64,000 nucleotides of DNA. Source: Ifrita kowaldi. Its lineage: Eukaryota > Chordata > Aves > Passeriformes > Cinclosomatidae. A program made the translations under genes and the position numbers. This document shows positions 49,323 to 61,349 of the stretch, in pieces. The stretch spans positions 62,001 through 126,000 of the forward strand of contig VZRS01002538.1 in assembly GCA_013398055.1 (NCBI GenBank), read 5' to 3'. The notes under the pieces are model-generated. The model had not been told where the DNA came from, did no database searches, and was given only the letters and a program-made list of their open reading frames with translations. Numbering within the stretch: position 1 is the first letter of the stretch; the number at the start of each line of letters is the position of its first letter.

Positions 49323-51227
49323 CATTTAATGAGAACCACTGAAGTTTCCCTTGGAAGTAATAAACAAAAATACATCCTGCAATTAATTCAGGCATTGCAA
49401 AATGTCCACTTAATTTTACTGGGTGTACTAAATCAATTCAATGCTTCATTCAGTGCACTGCAAGGAGCTGGCTGGCAAGAGCTTCATCTGTTATTAACTC
49501 ACAATGCAAATGAAGTTAATGCCTTCTTGCTATCAATTGTCCTCTGCTGTTAAACCTGAAAGTCAGTGGGATAGAGGAGGAGCTGATTCCTTGTAAAATA
49601 CAATAGCTATATTCCATTTTTCACCTGCAACCAAATCCTAGTAAAAGCTCTGACTTCCAGCATTCTTTACTGTGCCTTACCTTTGAAAGAAAAACCTCCT
49701 GTCACTGTTTCAGGCAAAACTCATTAAGTTCCCTCCAAGAAATAGCACTGTTGTTCAGGTAATGATTCCTCTAGTTAAAAATTACATTAGCATAGTTAAA
49801 TTTAACTTTTACTTGCATGAATGACAGCACTGCACTATTAGACTCTGTCCTAAACATGGGCTTCCATCAACCTTTATTGGTTTCTTTTTCATTTACATTT
49901 CTTGAGTTGATAATGTGGAATACTCTGGTGCAAGTTTCTGGTATTTTTTCCATGTTTTTTTTTTTCCCCCCTTGCATTTTGTCTTCCTTCAGGTTTTAAT
50001 GGCATCAGGTTTCATGTTAAGTTAAATCCTTTTGGTTTCCTACCTTTCAGCGTAGTAATGAGGAGCAGATAAAGAAAAGAAGCTGGAGTGAGATATGGTT
50101 CTAACAAATAAGACACCTCAAGTTCATTGAAGAGTGATTGACAATTAAAATATTTTAAATGAAAAATATGTGACTTCTCTGAGTCCCATAGTGATTAATT
50201 AGAATGTTTCACTTGAGTTTTAAACACTAAAGCCCTGGTTTATCCGTGGTGGTTGAGATCCACGTCACCTTACTTCAAAAATCAAAAATATAGCATGTAG
50301 ATCATTAGTCAAATATTCCCTGTGTACAATGTGGGGAGGTATAGACAAGGAATTTTAGAACTTGTTTAAGCCAGGATGAACCATTTTCAGGAGATGTTTT
50401 TCTTCTGCATTAGCCTTAGAAATGTGGAGAGGTTTTCTATCCTGCATTTCTCTGCTGGCCTCTGGTTCCTATTTTAAAGAGTCATCCATGTTTAAAGTGA
50501 TTTCACTAATTAGCCACAGAACTTGCCAGTGACTTGTTGATAACACAGAAATGTGTCCTGATGCTGTCAGATGAGAATAAAAGAACTGCTGAGTAGGTCA
50601 TCTGTTACAGCCCTGTCTCCCTTATCCCTTCACGGGTTCTTGACCTCCCAACTCTCCTCAAGAGAGGATTTCTAGTAACTCCTGAGTGCAGAAATACAAG
50701 GAATTATTCCATAAAAGGATTTTTGCTACAGGTGAGATTCTGTCACTCAACTGAAGTAGCTAACCCTGGAATCTAGAATCTTGCCTCAGGTGCTAAAACT
50801 CCTTGTGCTTTGGGATCAGCTGAAATCCTCCTAAACGCCATTAAATGCATTGACTTGGTCTGCATTGACCAAGAACCTAGAAAATTCCCTCCTGCGTAGA
50901 AAAGCACCTGTACACCTCTGATGCTGAATCCATACTCTAAATAACTACTCACAAACTCAAATAAAAAGAAAGAATTACTAAAAAAATGCTCTTTGCTTGC
51001 TTTCAGCTTTGCTTTGCCATCATTACCATTTCAGTCCCTACTTCATAACTAAATCTTGACAATGTGGCATTTAGCTGACAGGACAAAATAATAATAAATA
51101 TGCATTAAAAATGTAACAGGATACTACCAAAATTTACTGTATATTAATGAACATTTGCGTCACTGGGCTTTGAATGCGATTTAGGACACAAAGACGGCTT
51201 CAGCTTACATGTCTAAAAGATAAATAG
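49323..51227. other. non-coding DNA
   Basis: Contains a possible conserved stretch at 49360-49560 with a POU octamer (49504-49511), and a micro-exon-like site at 50051-50087. Neither is certain, and no gene is recognised. Confidence 0.5.
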
Positions 51228-51490
51228 GACAAGGGGTAGTGGTTTTAAACAAAAAGAGCATCAATTCAGTCTACATATAAGAAGTTTGCTTCAGTGGATG
51301 TGGTAAAACACTGGCACAGGTTGCCCATATTAGCAGTAGATCCTCATCTCTGGAAACATTCGAGGTCAAGACAGGTCTCTGAGCAACCTGATCTAGTTAA
51401 AGATGTCCCTGCACATTGCAGGGGGTTGGACTAGGTGACCTTTAAAGGTCCCTTCCAGCCCAAACCATTCTTTGCTCCTAAGATTCTATA
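51228..51490 (+). repeat. CR1 LINE 3' end
   Basis: Plus-strand CR1. It has 'ggacaaggggtagtggtttt', 'aaacactggcacaggttgcc', 'ctgagcaacctgatctag', 'gggggttggactaggtgacc', 'aaggtcccttccagccc' and a degenerate ATTCTAT terminus. 5'-truncated. Confidence 0.93.
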
Positions 51491-51551
51491 ATATTTAAGT
51501 TTGAACTAGTCAGTTATAGACTCTTTTAACAGCTTGGAAGGAAAACAAGTA

Positions 51552-51726
51552 CCTCCAGAGTGCTGGATTCTGCACCTGGGGTGGGGAAATCCTGGTTTTA
51601 CATAGAAATTGGGGGACAGGAGGCTGGAGAGCAGCTCCAGAGAAAGAGATCTGTGGGTTTGGGTTGGTGGCGAGTTGAATATGAGTCAGCAGTGTGCCAT
51701 GTCAGCTGAAAAGGACAACCGTGTGA
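51552..51726 (+). repeat. CR1 LINE fragment with the end of ORF2
   Basis: Matches CR1 upstream of the 3' untranslated region: 'ctccagagtgctggattc', 'tgcacctggggtgggg', 'gagaggctggagagcagc'-like sequence, and 'ttgaatatgagtcagcag' followed by TGTGCC. Translated from 51609, the residues GDRRLESS, ERDLW and LNMSQQCA are what the C-terminal part of the CR1 reverse-transcriptase protein looks like. The match stops at about 51726 and the CR1 3' end is absent, which is unusual because LINEs normally lose the 5' end. It is a dead fragment. Confidence 0.85.
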
Positions 51727-52814
51727 TTTACAGAGTTTTTGAGACAGAAATATTGGAGCCCCGTGTAAAAGTGCAAACAGGAAGAGGAGAGTAGGTACAG
51801 CTTCCAGAAGCCCCCTGTCACGCCTGCCAACTCCTTCAGCACATTTCCCATACCTTGCAGTTTATCAGGTGTCCATAATCCCACGTGTTTGCAGAACCAA
51901 CAATTATTGATGATGGAAAAAATAAGATCACACACATAACAAGCCAGTCCCATCTTTTTGTTCAGGTTCTGTATATTTGACGGAGAGAGATGGAGCTGCT
52001 GAGATCTGTTGCCTGACCCAATATGCAAATAATCCCTTGGACGATGAAAAGCCATTGGGATTTCTCCCAACGCGAATAGTCACACGCAGCCTTCAAAAAG
52101 AGGTCCTGGTTATTAAATATGATCAAAAGTTGCATGAGCAACTCAGAAAGGTTTAGTGTTACCTTTAGGGAAAGTGTTGAAAAAGTGGGTCGAACAAGCA
52201 AATCAGCCAGGAGAGAGAGAAAAGTCTGTTATCAACACAGATAAGCTTTGGAAGTTGTTACAAGGTAGGACAGTGAAATCTTTGAAGTGTTTGTAATTGT
52301 TTATGTCATTCAGTTTTTAAATAGACAGATGGAATGGGCCTTATTTTCAGGAGGCATAAACCAGGTCCCTTTGGTTTACATCAGCTTTGACCTCCAGGAC
52401 AGTGGCAAGCGTGGTCACAGTAGATTTATCTGTGGGTAGCAGAAGGGACCACTCGGTGACAGACAGGACTGACTGGCAGGTGATTTGTGTCGTTTTCATT
52501 GACTTGCTCAGAGACTTATTAGCTCCTGGGGCAGGCAGAAGAGACAGCTGAGTGCTGCAGGAGGCAGGTGGGAGCAAGACAAGAATAAGGATTTCCTGTG
52601 TGTTTTGCCCCTTGGAAAAAGAGACAGCGTTGTGACACTGCGAGCAAGTGATGTGGTGGCAGCTGTAGCCCTTTCTGAAAGCACTACTTACCCTTTCTCC
52701 CTCATCCATAAGACATCAGCCACAGCCCTCACTCATCCCTCAGGACAGGCCCAGGATAGACCCAGGCTGCTATCTCTGTGGCAGCAAAATTTAGGCTGAG
52801 AAGATCTGCTTGAC
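51727..52814. other. anonymous non-coding DNA
   Basis: Open frames at 51702-52070 and 52347-52709 (minus) are about 120 codons each and show no domain. No repeat named. Confidence 0.55.
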
Positions 52815-52910
52815 TTTTAGTGCACTGGTCTGGTTGACAAGGTGGTGATCAGTCAGAGGCTGGGCTTGATGATCCTGGAGGGCTACTCCAGCCTAAATGA
52901 TTCTGTGATT
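52815..52910 (+). repeat. CR1 LINE 3' end
   Basis: Plus-strand CR1 3' end with 'tggttgacaaggtggtg', 'gaggctgggcttgatgatcc', 'tactccagcctaaatgattc' and TGTGATT. 5'-truncated. Confidence 0.9.
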
Positions 52911-53642
52911 AGTTTTGCCTGCGCTGCAGTTGGAGGTGTGCTCCCTACAACGAGCCTTCTTTAGGTTCCTCAGCCTTTCTGAAATTCCAGCTATTTTTGC
53001 TCAGCAGCTGAAACTTGTGCCTGAGAGCCCAGCTGTAATAACCTGGGGTTTGACTTGGTCTTTCCACATTTGTAACATAGGCAGAGTCATATTTAGCAGT
53101 TATCTAAAGTGCCTTGAAATCTTCAAAGAACCCCCAAATTTAGAGCTGAAACCCCAGCTCTGAATTCTCATTTTTTCTAGTACAATCCTTTCCCATCAAA
53201 CTTTCCTACCTCAGTGAAAGTGCATTTTTTTCCCCTTGGAAACTGTATTTTGGCAGATTTTCAATGATCTCTCCTGCCTGAGAATGGGCTCAAAAATATG
53301 TGACCAAGCAATACTGAGTTTTTAAGCCAATATCAACATTACAGTGCTGTGCAGAAATGACAGAGAAGCCAAATCAGCTGATGAAAGCTTGTGGTTAATG
53401 CATTACCTGGATCTAATACTGTCAACTTGTAATCTTGATGGACAAGTTGTACTCACTGACATTTCCAAATGCTTACCAGAAACGCTGTCCTTGAAAGCAT
53501 TCGCCTCAGCTTTAAAAAACTCATGTGTTCAGTGGTGTTCATACTGGCAGCCCACCTGATGTGGCTTTCTACAAGTTTAGTTCCAAAGAAAAAACAGGAA
53601 AGAGCCTGCTCCTAAAGACCCTGCCTGGATCAGGGCTGAATT
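52911..53642. other. anonymous non-coding DNA
   Basis: Short open frames at 52915-53163 and 53344-53559 are not recognised. Confidence 0.55.
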
Positions 53643-53704
53643 TCAGTTGGACTGGATGATCTGCAGTGGCCCCTTCCAGCCTCAACTGGTCCTCGATTCC
53701 GTGT
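53643..53704 (+). repeat. CR1 LINE 3' scrap
   Basis: Plus-strand CR1 terminus: 'cagttggactggatgatctg', 'ccccttccagcctcaac' and a degenerate GATTCCGTG end. About 60 bp remain. Confidence 0.85.
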
Positions 53705-54899
53705 AAAACAATCTCACAGCCCCAGGAAATTATATTGTCTCTTTATGTAAATGTAACTATTTTTTGACTGAAAGGAAGGGAAACACCACAATAACCTCAA
53801 AAATCACCATAATTGATTTCCCAGTACTCCTCTTTAAGGCATAATTTGTTGATATATCAGGTGTTGGGTCTGTAAAAGTTTATTTCATGTTTTTTTAAAA
53901 GTTACCAATTACATGGCCAGCACTAGGGGTTGTTTCTTAAATGATGATATTTCTATGTCATTACCCCTGGTCTTTCCACTGGTAAAAACTTCTTTCAAGA
54001 TTGCACAGCTGGATAATTCTGTTTTCCAAAGCTGGGCTCACGGAATAAAGTGATACCAAAGTTAAACATGTCCAAAACCAAAAATGGAGCTATTTTACAA
54101 TACCAATATTTGGGCATTTAATCAGTGGCCTTTAAAAATGTCTTTGTAACTATTGATTAGGATTTATACATTTATACACACTTTCAAATTTGAAATAGTC
54201 TGATTTCTGAATAAGGGACTTCAACCATAATTTTTTTTTTTTTTTTAATCTGCCTTTTTCTATTATAGGTGAGAACTCAAGGGAGACATCAAAAGGCCTG
54301 TTTGAGTAAGTCAGCATTGTAGATGGACAATTTCCCCTGTTACTAACAGTTAAATTAAAAGGTTTTAATTCCAAATACACTGTGGTCAATCAAGAAGTGC
54401 TAAAACTCAAAGAAGACATTTTTCTTTGTAGCCCTTTCTAGGGAGACATTGCAGTAGAACATCTGTTTCACTTTGATTGAGTGCCAGGGCTGATGGATTG
54501 GTTTAATGTAGTTCTTATTAATAACTTGCAGACACCAGCAAGCTTTGCAAGCTTCTAACAGAAAAACATTTACAAAATTCAGGAGAATACTAAAGGCAGC
54601 AAAAATGTCATTTGAAATAAATGAGAAGTTCCTAATTTAAAACAAAAACAAAAACAAACAAAAAAATCCCACAATGTAAAAAACAGATTTTTGTGCTTGT
54701 TTGAGCTACAGAATCTTCAGTCTCCTAGGTAAGCTTAAAAAGCAGTGAAGGCTAGAAGAGCACTTTTCAGATTTATCTTTCATAGCTGCAGAAAAAGGAG
54801 AATGGGGCAGAACCATAGAGGTAACGTATTCAGTCAACCATTGGAATGTGCGACAATGCTGAAAATTTTCAAAAATATTTCTTGCTTTTCAAAGTCATT
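53705..54899. other. anonymous non-coding DNA
   Basis: Includes T-runs near 54231-54246 and an (AAAAAC)n-like A/C tract at 54640-54667. No gene or named transposon. Confidence 0.6.
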
Positions 54900-54966
54900 G
54901 GGGGGGGATTCAAATAATATGGGGGTTCCCCCCCCCCTTTTTTTTCTTTTCTCTTCCCCTTCCCCT
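54900..54966. repeat. G-runs followed by a pure pyrimidine tract
   Basis: G8 (54900-54907), G5 (54921-54925), then 41 pyrimidines without a purine (54926-54966), including C10 and T8. A triplex-prone low-complexity tract. Confidence 0.9.
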
Positions 54967-55459
54967 ACCTATTCTGCCAGGATCAGTAGCTCTAAATGCT
55001 CTTTTTCTCTGGTGGGATTGCACAGCGCTCAGCCAAATTTAGCCTCTCTTTGCACAGCCTGAGCCTGCAGTGCAGCTGACCTGCTTTTACTCCACACTCC
55101 CCCATTGCTGGGTGGTCCTCAGACCATTCCAGCTTCCAAGTTCCCCAGTTCGGTGCCAATCCTCTCAGGTTCTTCTGTCCCGAGGGCTGAGGCTGTGCCC
55201 CAGTGCTCAGTTACCTCGTTGTGTTTTATCTGCACAGCCACAGCAGCACATTCCCCTCTCTGCAGCTTTTCTTTCCAACTCCACTCTGGGAGAGCAGCTG
55301 GGGAAGTTTTCTTGTTAGAGGTTTCCATTAAACATCCTTCTTTTAGTGGTTTAGGAGTGCTCTGTAGGTATCTTCCAGCAAACCAAACAGGAAGTTATAT
55401 ATAACATCACACCAGCTGTTGATCTGCATTTTAAGAGTCAGAATATTAAATTACAGAGG
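54967..55459. other. GC-richer non-coding stretch
   Basis: Higher GC than its surroundings, with overlapping frames of 69-105 codons on both strands (54745-55404). None is recognised as a protein. Confidence 0.5.
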
Positions 55460-55615
55460 CATAGAATATCTTAAATGGAATGGGCCTTAAAGATCATCCA
55501 GCTCCATCTTCCCCTGGGGGACAGGGACACCTTCCACAAGACCAGGTTTCTCCAAGCCCCATTCCAACTTGGCATTGGACACTTCCAGGGATGGAAAGCC
55601 AGACCCATGTCTCTT
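55460..55615 (-). repeat. CR1 LINE 3' end
   Basis: Reverse-complement CR1: CATAGAAT, 'gggccttaaagatcatcc', 'gggggacagggacacc', 'ttccacaagaccagg' and 'cacttccagggatgg'. 5'-truncated. Confidence 0.93.
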
Positions 55616-58600
55616 CTATATGAGCTGATATCTCTACCTGATTCTGCTCCTCACCTGTTGTGCAGAAAAAAAAAATGAAATATCATAGTGGCTACAATCA
55701 GCTTCAAGGTGTCCTGAAAATCCTCAAGGAAGGGACTGGACTAATGCTTGAATACAAATTCTGAAATGAGGCTTAAATAGTTAAAATAGCTACAGAGGCA
55801 CAGTGATGAGTTTCAGCTTAGTCAAGTTTTTGTTTATTTGTATTCAAATCAATTAAATTTTAAAAAAAATTGGAATGGTAGGATTTAAAAATAGTTTAAT
55901 AATTCCAGGAAATGTGTAGGCAATGAAATTTATCAGGTTTCTCCTTTAGCTCATTTGGAAGAATTTATGCATGTTCTGAAATTACCCACATTTCAGTATG
56001 CAAGCAAATACAAAAAGTGATAAAAAAGTTGAGCCAATATTAAATTGAATCTCCCATGCACATAAATAAACATTAAATTTCTGCCACCATGCTATCAGTC
56101 AGGTTGGTGTACAGATGTGGTATTTATGCCCTAAGGAATTATTATTGCTTTCTGAGACTTTTCCTTATAAATCACTCACAGGGGAGAGACTGAAGGAAAT
56201 TAAGCAAGAGAGTCATCAATACCTTGCACGTGATCTTGGAGGAAATACATAAAATACTTATATTGATCTAATTTCTATTTAAGTAAGCATATTTCTTTGA
56301 AGCAGGTTGCCTGTGCAAATTCCACAGTGACAGATGTTTTATTGAAGGGAACTTAATTGAACTGAAGCTGCTTTAGGGTCTTAATTGTAAAGTATCAGCT
56401 CCCCCATGTGCCAAGGTGGACCTGTGGATTTGGCACCTTCATCACTGCTTTCTCCCCTCTTCTCTTTTTAGAAACAGCAGCTCTGAATGCTGCTGTCTGT
56501 ATTTTAATTTTCTGGTTTGGTTTGGGTTTTTTTTGTATAGAGGAAGAGTTCATAATTTCTAATGGAGGCACTCCTTGGACTATTTTAATAGCAATGTGAT
56601 ACAGTTTGCTCTTTTGGAGCCCCACTGAAGTACTGAGGGGTTCCTGTATAGAGACCTACACACGTGAAAAAATAAAAATACTTTGGAGCCAAATTCACAG
56701 CCAGGGAACAACATCTACATCTCACGGTTCAGAGATGCTCTACAAAAAAATTAAATTAGGTCTGGGATGAAGGGCAGTATTTAAAACATGCTAATATGTC
56801 CTCCTGTCCCCTTTTGTGCTGTTCTATCCTGTCCCCTTTTTTGCAGTTCTGTGCCAATATGGTAATAATTACACCATCTCTTTTTACACAAAATGGTCAA
56901 TTTTCTCTGTAATGAGTGCAAATATGGTTCCTTTAATAAAAATCAGAGAAATATAGTGATATGGACACGTTAAGGTTCTATTAGCAATAAATGTTTTCCT
57001 TCTCTGTCAGCAGGCAACATTTTCCCCTGCTCCCAAATGAGTAAGTATAGTGTGCACAAATTGGAAAAAAAAAAAAACAGCTTAGAAAAGAAAATGTTTT
57101 TGTTTTGCTCTCTAAACATTTTCAGTTCTAACAGTCTCAGGAAACATTCACTGTAGTTTTAGACAATCTTAGAACTGCATGTGGTAGAAATAAATTACTA
57201 CAAAATACCTTTTCAGGAATCATCTGATGGATGTGAAGAAAAACAAACCCAAGACAAAGGTAGATATCTAAATAAGGATGTGAATATTAATCATTCAGCA
57301 GCTCAGCAATAGATATCTGTGCAGAGACACAATTTCTCAGCTGGTATAACTCAACAGAGACCTGTCAGAGCTGTGTTGATTTATGTCAGCTCGGGATCCA
57401 GCTTCATGTTGCTCCTAAAGCAGGAGACAAGATGTCTCTTCGAGTTTGCTCATATCACTAAGGGAGGAATTTTAAAGAACTGGAGGACAATCAAGTACCA
57501 ATTTCCATTTATACTCAAGGACAATTTAGTGTCCAATCCTTGTAATTGGCTTTGAGAAATCTCTTTGTAAAGATTCTACTTTACATTGCATTAGTTTTAT
57601 ATTCCTAAGAATTGATACCTTTCCTGGAATGTGTATCCAGTGGAACAAACACCAGATTTTTGTTGGGAAAATTGAGTTCTAATTACATGTGTAATAAACC
57701 ACTGCCCTTTCGAATGTGGCCTGCGAAACATAAAGGAATAAGTTTCATGTTTTGTTTGGAGAGTGGCAGCAGGTTGAGCAACAGAACTGTAAGAACAATG
57801 ATGGGAGTGAGAAGTTCATCATCGTCTTAATTTACACAACACAGGAAGCCTGCAGTGCAATACATTGTGCCTGTTAATTAGTTTTCCTCATAAGTAACGA
57901 GGTAGTATGGAAACACTGACTAGTAAACAAAGCAATTTTATATTAGAACAAATGATAATATGAACTAGAAAAAACATGGCTGAGAAAATAACATTTTCAC
58001 CCATTTATTTTTATGCTCAGTTGTTTTTCATTAATACCCAAAAAGTAGCCAGGTATTTGAGGCCTGATGACACCTGAGTACTCTGAGCTTTAAGGTAGAG
58101 AGGTGAGCACTGCTCTGGAGGAAGTCCCTCTTCAAAGATTTCCCCAGTGCTCAGGAGGAGGCCTTTCCTCCAGGAAACTAAATTGCCTTTCCTTTGGATT
58201 GTAATCCTTTCAGTTGGATTATAAACTGTCATCCATAAACTATTATGGACTGGGAGCAATTCCAAGGAATTCAGTGCGACTTTTGCCTAACAAAACAGCA
58301 AAGTCTGAACTTTGAAAATTTTGGTAGCCTTGGCTGGCGGGGAGAAGCCCAGAGGATGTGAAGGAGACCAAATCTGCAGGAATTACCTGTGAGACAACCA
58401 GATGTGACTGGGAGAGGTTGGAGTTGAGGTATGGGCAATGCCAGGAGGAAAACCTTCAGGTCTTTATTCCAACTTTCTTTTCAGTCAGGACTGACATAAA
58501 ACTTCGGGCAGGTTTATGAGGACCTTGTCCATCAAAGTTCTCACAACCCTTGAGTACAGATACCGACCCACCCCTCTACGCACATGTTTTTGCAGCAGCA

Positions 58601-58852
58601 CAGTGAATAAATTTTCATTTAGTCTAACCAGGATGTTCCTTTTTGCAACTTGCACTCTTTGTACCTTTTCACAACCTGAGAAGAGCCTGTCTTTGTTATC
58701 ATGAGGGCTCAGGTACAGCCTCCGGCCCACCCTGACCTTAAGGAGTTTTCTTCAGAGCTGTGGCACCTGGCCTGTTTCTCCCGAGCCTCTACTGACCCAT
58801 GGGGCTGCACCATCTTATGAGTGGGATTTCACATTTGTCTTACTAAGAAATG
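55616..58852. other. anonymous non-coding DNA, 3.2 kb
   Basis: No gene or named repeat. Includes A12 (57065-57076). Overlapping opposite-strand frames at 56395-56625 and 58485-58730 show no domain. Confidence 0.55.
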
Positions 58853-58884
58853 TATTTATTTGTTTATTTATTTATTTATTTATA
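58853..58884. repeat. (TTTA)n microsatellite
   Basis: Five perfect TTTA units (58863-58882) with imperfect units before them. Confidence 0.92.
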
Positions 58885-61258
58885 AAGGGAAGGGATGAGT
58901 TATTAGTCTATAAACTCTTGTAACAGCCATAACATGCTAAATTCCAGAGAGATTGTACAGCAGGACTTTGTGGCAGAGCAATGAACAGCTCAGGAGAAGA
59001 AGGATGCTCTTGCTAAATGGTTATTGGAGTTTGTGTGCCAAGGGATTGGAACACCAACTTTCATCTTGAATAGGCTGGCACTGAAATTAGAGGCAAGAGT
59101 ACCAGAATTCCAGGCTGCAAGACTTTCTGGCACAGGGATGTTCTGCTGCTCCAGCTGCTGGAGTAGTGTGATCCCAAAGGATCAGAGCAATGCAAGTGAA
59201 TATATTGTTATTTTAATTGTTGATGGGATTGGTGGTGTATCATCAAAGAGAAGGGAAAATCTGCTGCCACTTACTCCATCTACTGAAATGTACTTGCTTT
59301 GTCATAACTCAGAGCAAGATTTTACCAAAGCAAGGAGAAATTTCCTTTGTGTCTGGTATGAAATGTTTCACAAGTGCTTTAAAACAATGTGTCTTAATAT
59401 AGAAAAAGGAAACAAAAACAAGGAACTCCCACCATCTTGACAATTTTTTTTCCTAGCTTCTTCCATAAAATCAGAGTGAAAATTCAAATGAAATTTTCTG
59501 TATATTTTTAGTTCTTCTGCTATTTGGAATATGATCTCAATACATTTCCTTCAGTGCTATGAAAACATTTATATTTCACAATGTTTTTTGATGTAAATCA
59601 GAAGAATGTATCACTGTCTGTATATTGGTAGATATCCACTGAAATAACCAAACCTAGACTCCATGTACGTGATGATTTATATCAATCAAATTTAATTCAG
59701 TAGCAAATTACTTAATTCAGCAGTAAAATACCAAACATTAAATAGATTTTCTTATGCAATATTTTTTTTAACTTTCTTTTCTTTCATAACTCCGTAGATT
59801 TTGTGTCTTGCTATTTACAAACTCAATTTTATGACATTATTTTTAGATATAGACCAATGGTTAATATTTTTTTGAAAATCCATCATTGAATTTGATTTTA
59901 CTTCATTCCCTAAGCAAATTTTGAAGTTCTTATCGTGGTATTTCACTGATCTGTACTTGCTGGTTTTATCCTGGTTCATTCCCCTTTCCCTTCCTTCTAG
60001 ATCTAGGGACTAAAAAACTCTGGGTATTTGCATGAATTTGCTACTGCTTTGCACTGTATAACCATAAAATGTTTCTGTACTATTTAAAGGTAAACAAATC
60101 AGTTGTGTAAAATGAATAAAAGCTATGAAACATCCAGATGGAGCTTTCTACCCATCAAAAAGGTAATCAGCATTTTGCTTAGCAACCACACTTTAATTAT
60201 GCCAGTTAATCTTGGCGGTGGAAACAGAAGTAGAAAATCTGATGCTTAACTAAAATTGATTGACTCCATAAAATGTCCTTGAATAAAAAAAGGGAAATAA
60301 CCTGGCCTTTGGAAAGCTGTACACAAACAAAGTGTAGTTAAAGTGATTTCATCATTTGAAGGTGTGTGACTGGTCACTTGTACCTATGTATGTTGTCAGC
60401 AGTGTTACAATCTTTAGTAGTTTTGATAGTAATCTTTTGAAAGGAAACAATTTTGAGGGAGGGAATCATAAGGTTGCTGCTTCTTCAAGTGAAGGAAAAG
60501 CATGTTTTACAATAAAAATGCAAAACAACATTATGTTGAAAACCTCAAGCTGTTACCTACCCACTCTTCCTATTGTTCCTTCTAGAAATGCACTGGCCTG
60601 ATGAAAACCATGGCCACCAGAACAAACTGGAAATAATCAGATCAAATATAAACCATTGGAGTAATTTATGATCCCTCTACAATTTGTGGGAAAAGGAACC
60701 TTCAGAGACAAAGCCATCTCATCCCCAAAAGATGTTTAATACAGGTCAGATGAATCCCCTGACTGTGTACATTCTTTATATGTGGTGGAAGTAGAAAAAA
60801 GATTCCTCTGATAAAATGCTGATATCTACATTGGTACTAAAATAATATGAATTACCACAGTCTAAAATATTCTAGAGGAATCTCTACTTAACAACCTCTA
60901 TTTCCTTCCACTTCCACAGAACCTTGACTGTACAGCTGAGCTGTAGAGACCTCAGTGTGGGTGAGATTTTTTTACAGCCCTTGTGTTTCAGATGTAGTTA
61001 AATCAAATGCTGGTTTGATCAGATTGGGCTAGAGCTTCTAAAACAAAAAGATAACAAGAAATTTTATTGGAGTCCTTGGCATTCATATGAGAACAAATGG
61101 CAGAAGCATTGTAAAAAAAAAAAATCAAATTAGTACATGAAATCACCTTATGAAATTGATTCCTCAGGATTTGGAGGAATTAAACCCATAAAAAGCTTCT
61201 GTCATGTATGGTGACATGTTAATGTGATTGTTTTTAATTCTTTTGCTGTTTCCTTGCA
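58885..61258. other. anonymous non-coding DNA
   Basis: A 138-codon plus frame at 59024-59440 is the longest open frame here. I see no domain in it. No named repeats. Confidence 0.55.
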
Positions 61259-61349
61259 ATATATATATACACAAGCATACATGTATACGTGTGTGTGTAT
61301 ATATGTATATGTTCATAAATATGTATAGATATGTATGTACACATATATA
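61259..61349. repeat. (TA)n/(TG)n microsatellite, compound
   Basis: Mixed TA, TG, CA and TATG steps over about 90 bp. The part 61275-61312 alternates purine and pyrimidine without a break. Confidence 0.9.

Noticed and set aside
59024..59440. 138-codon plus-strand open frame
   Set aside because: No domain and no exon-like boundaries. It is probably chance.
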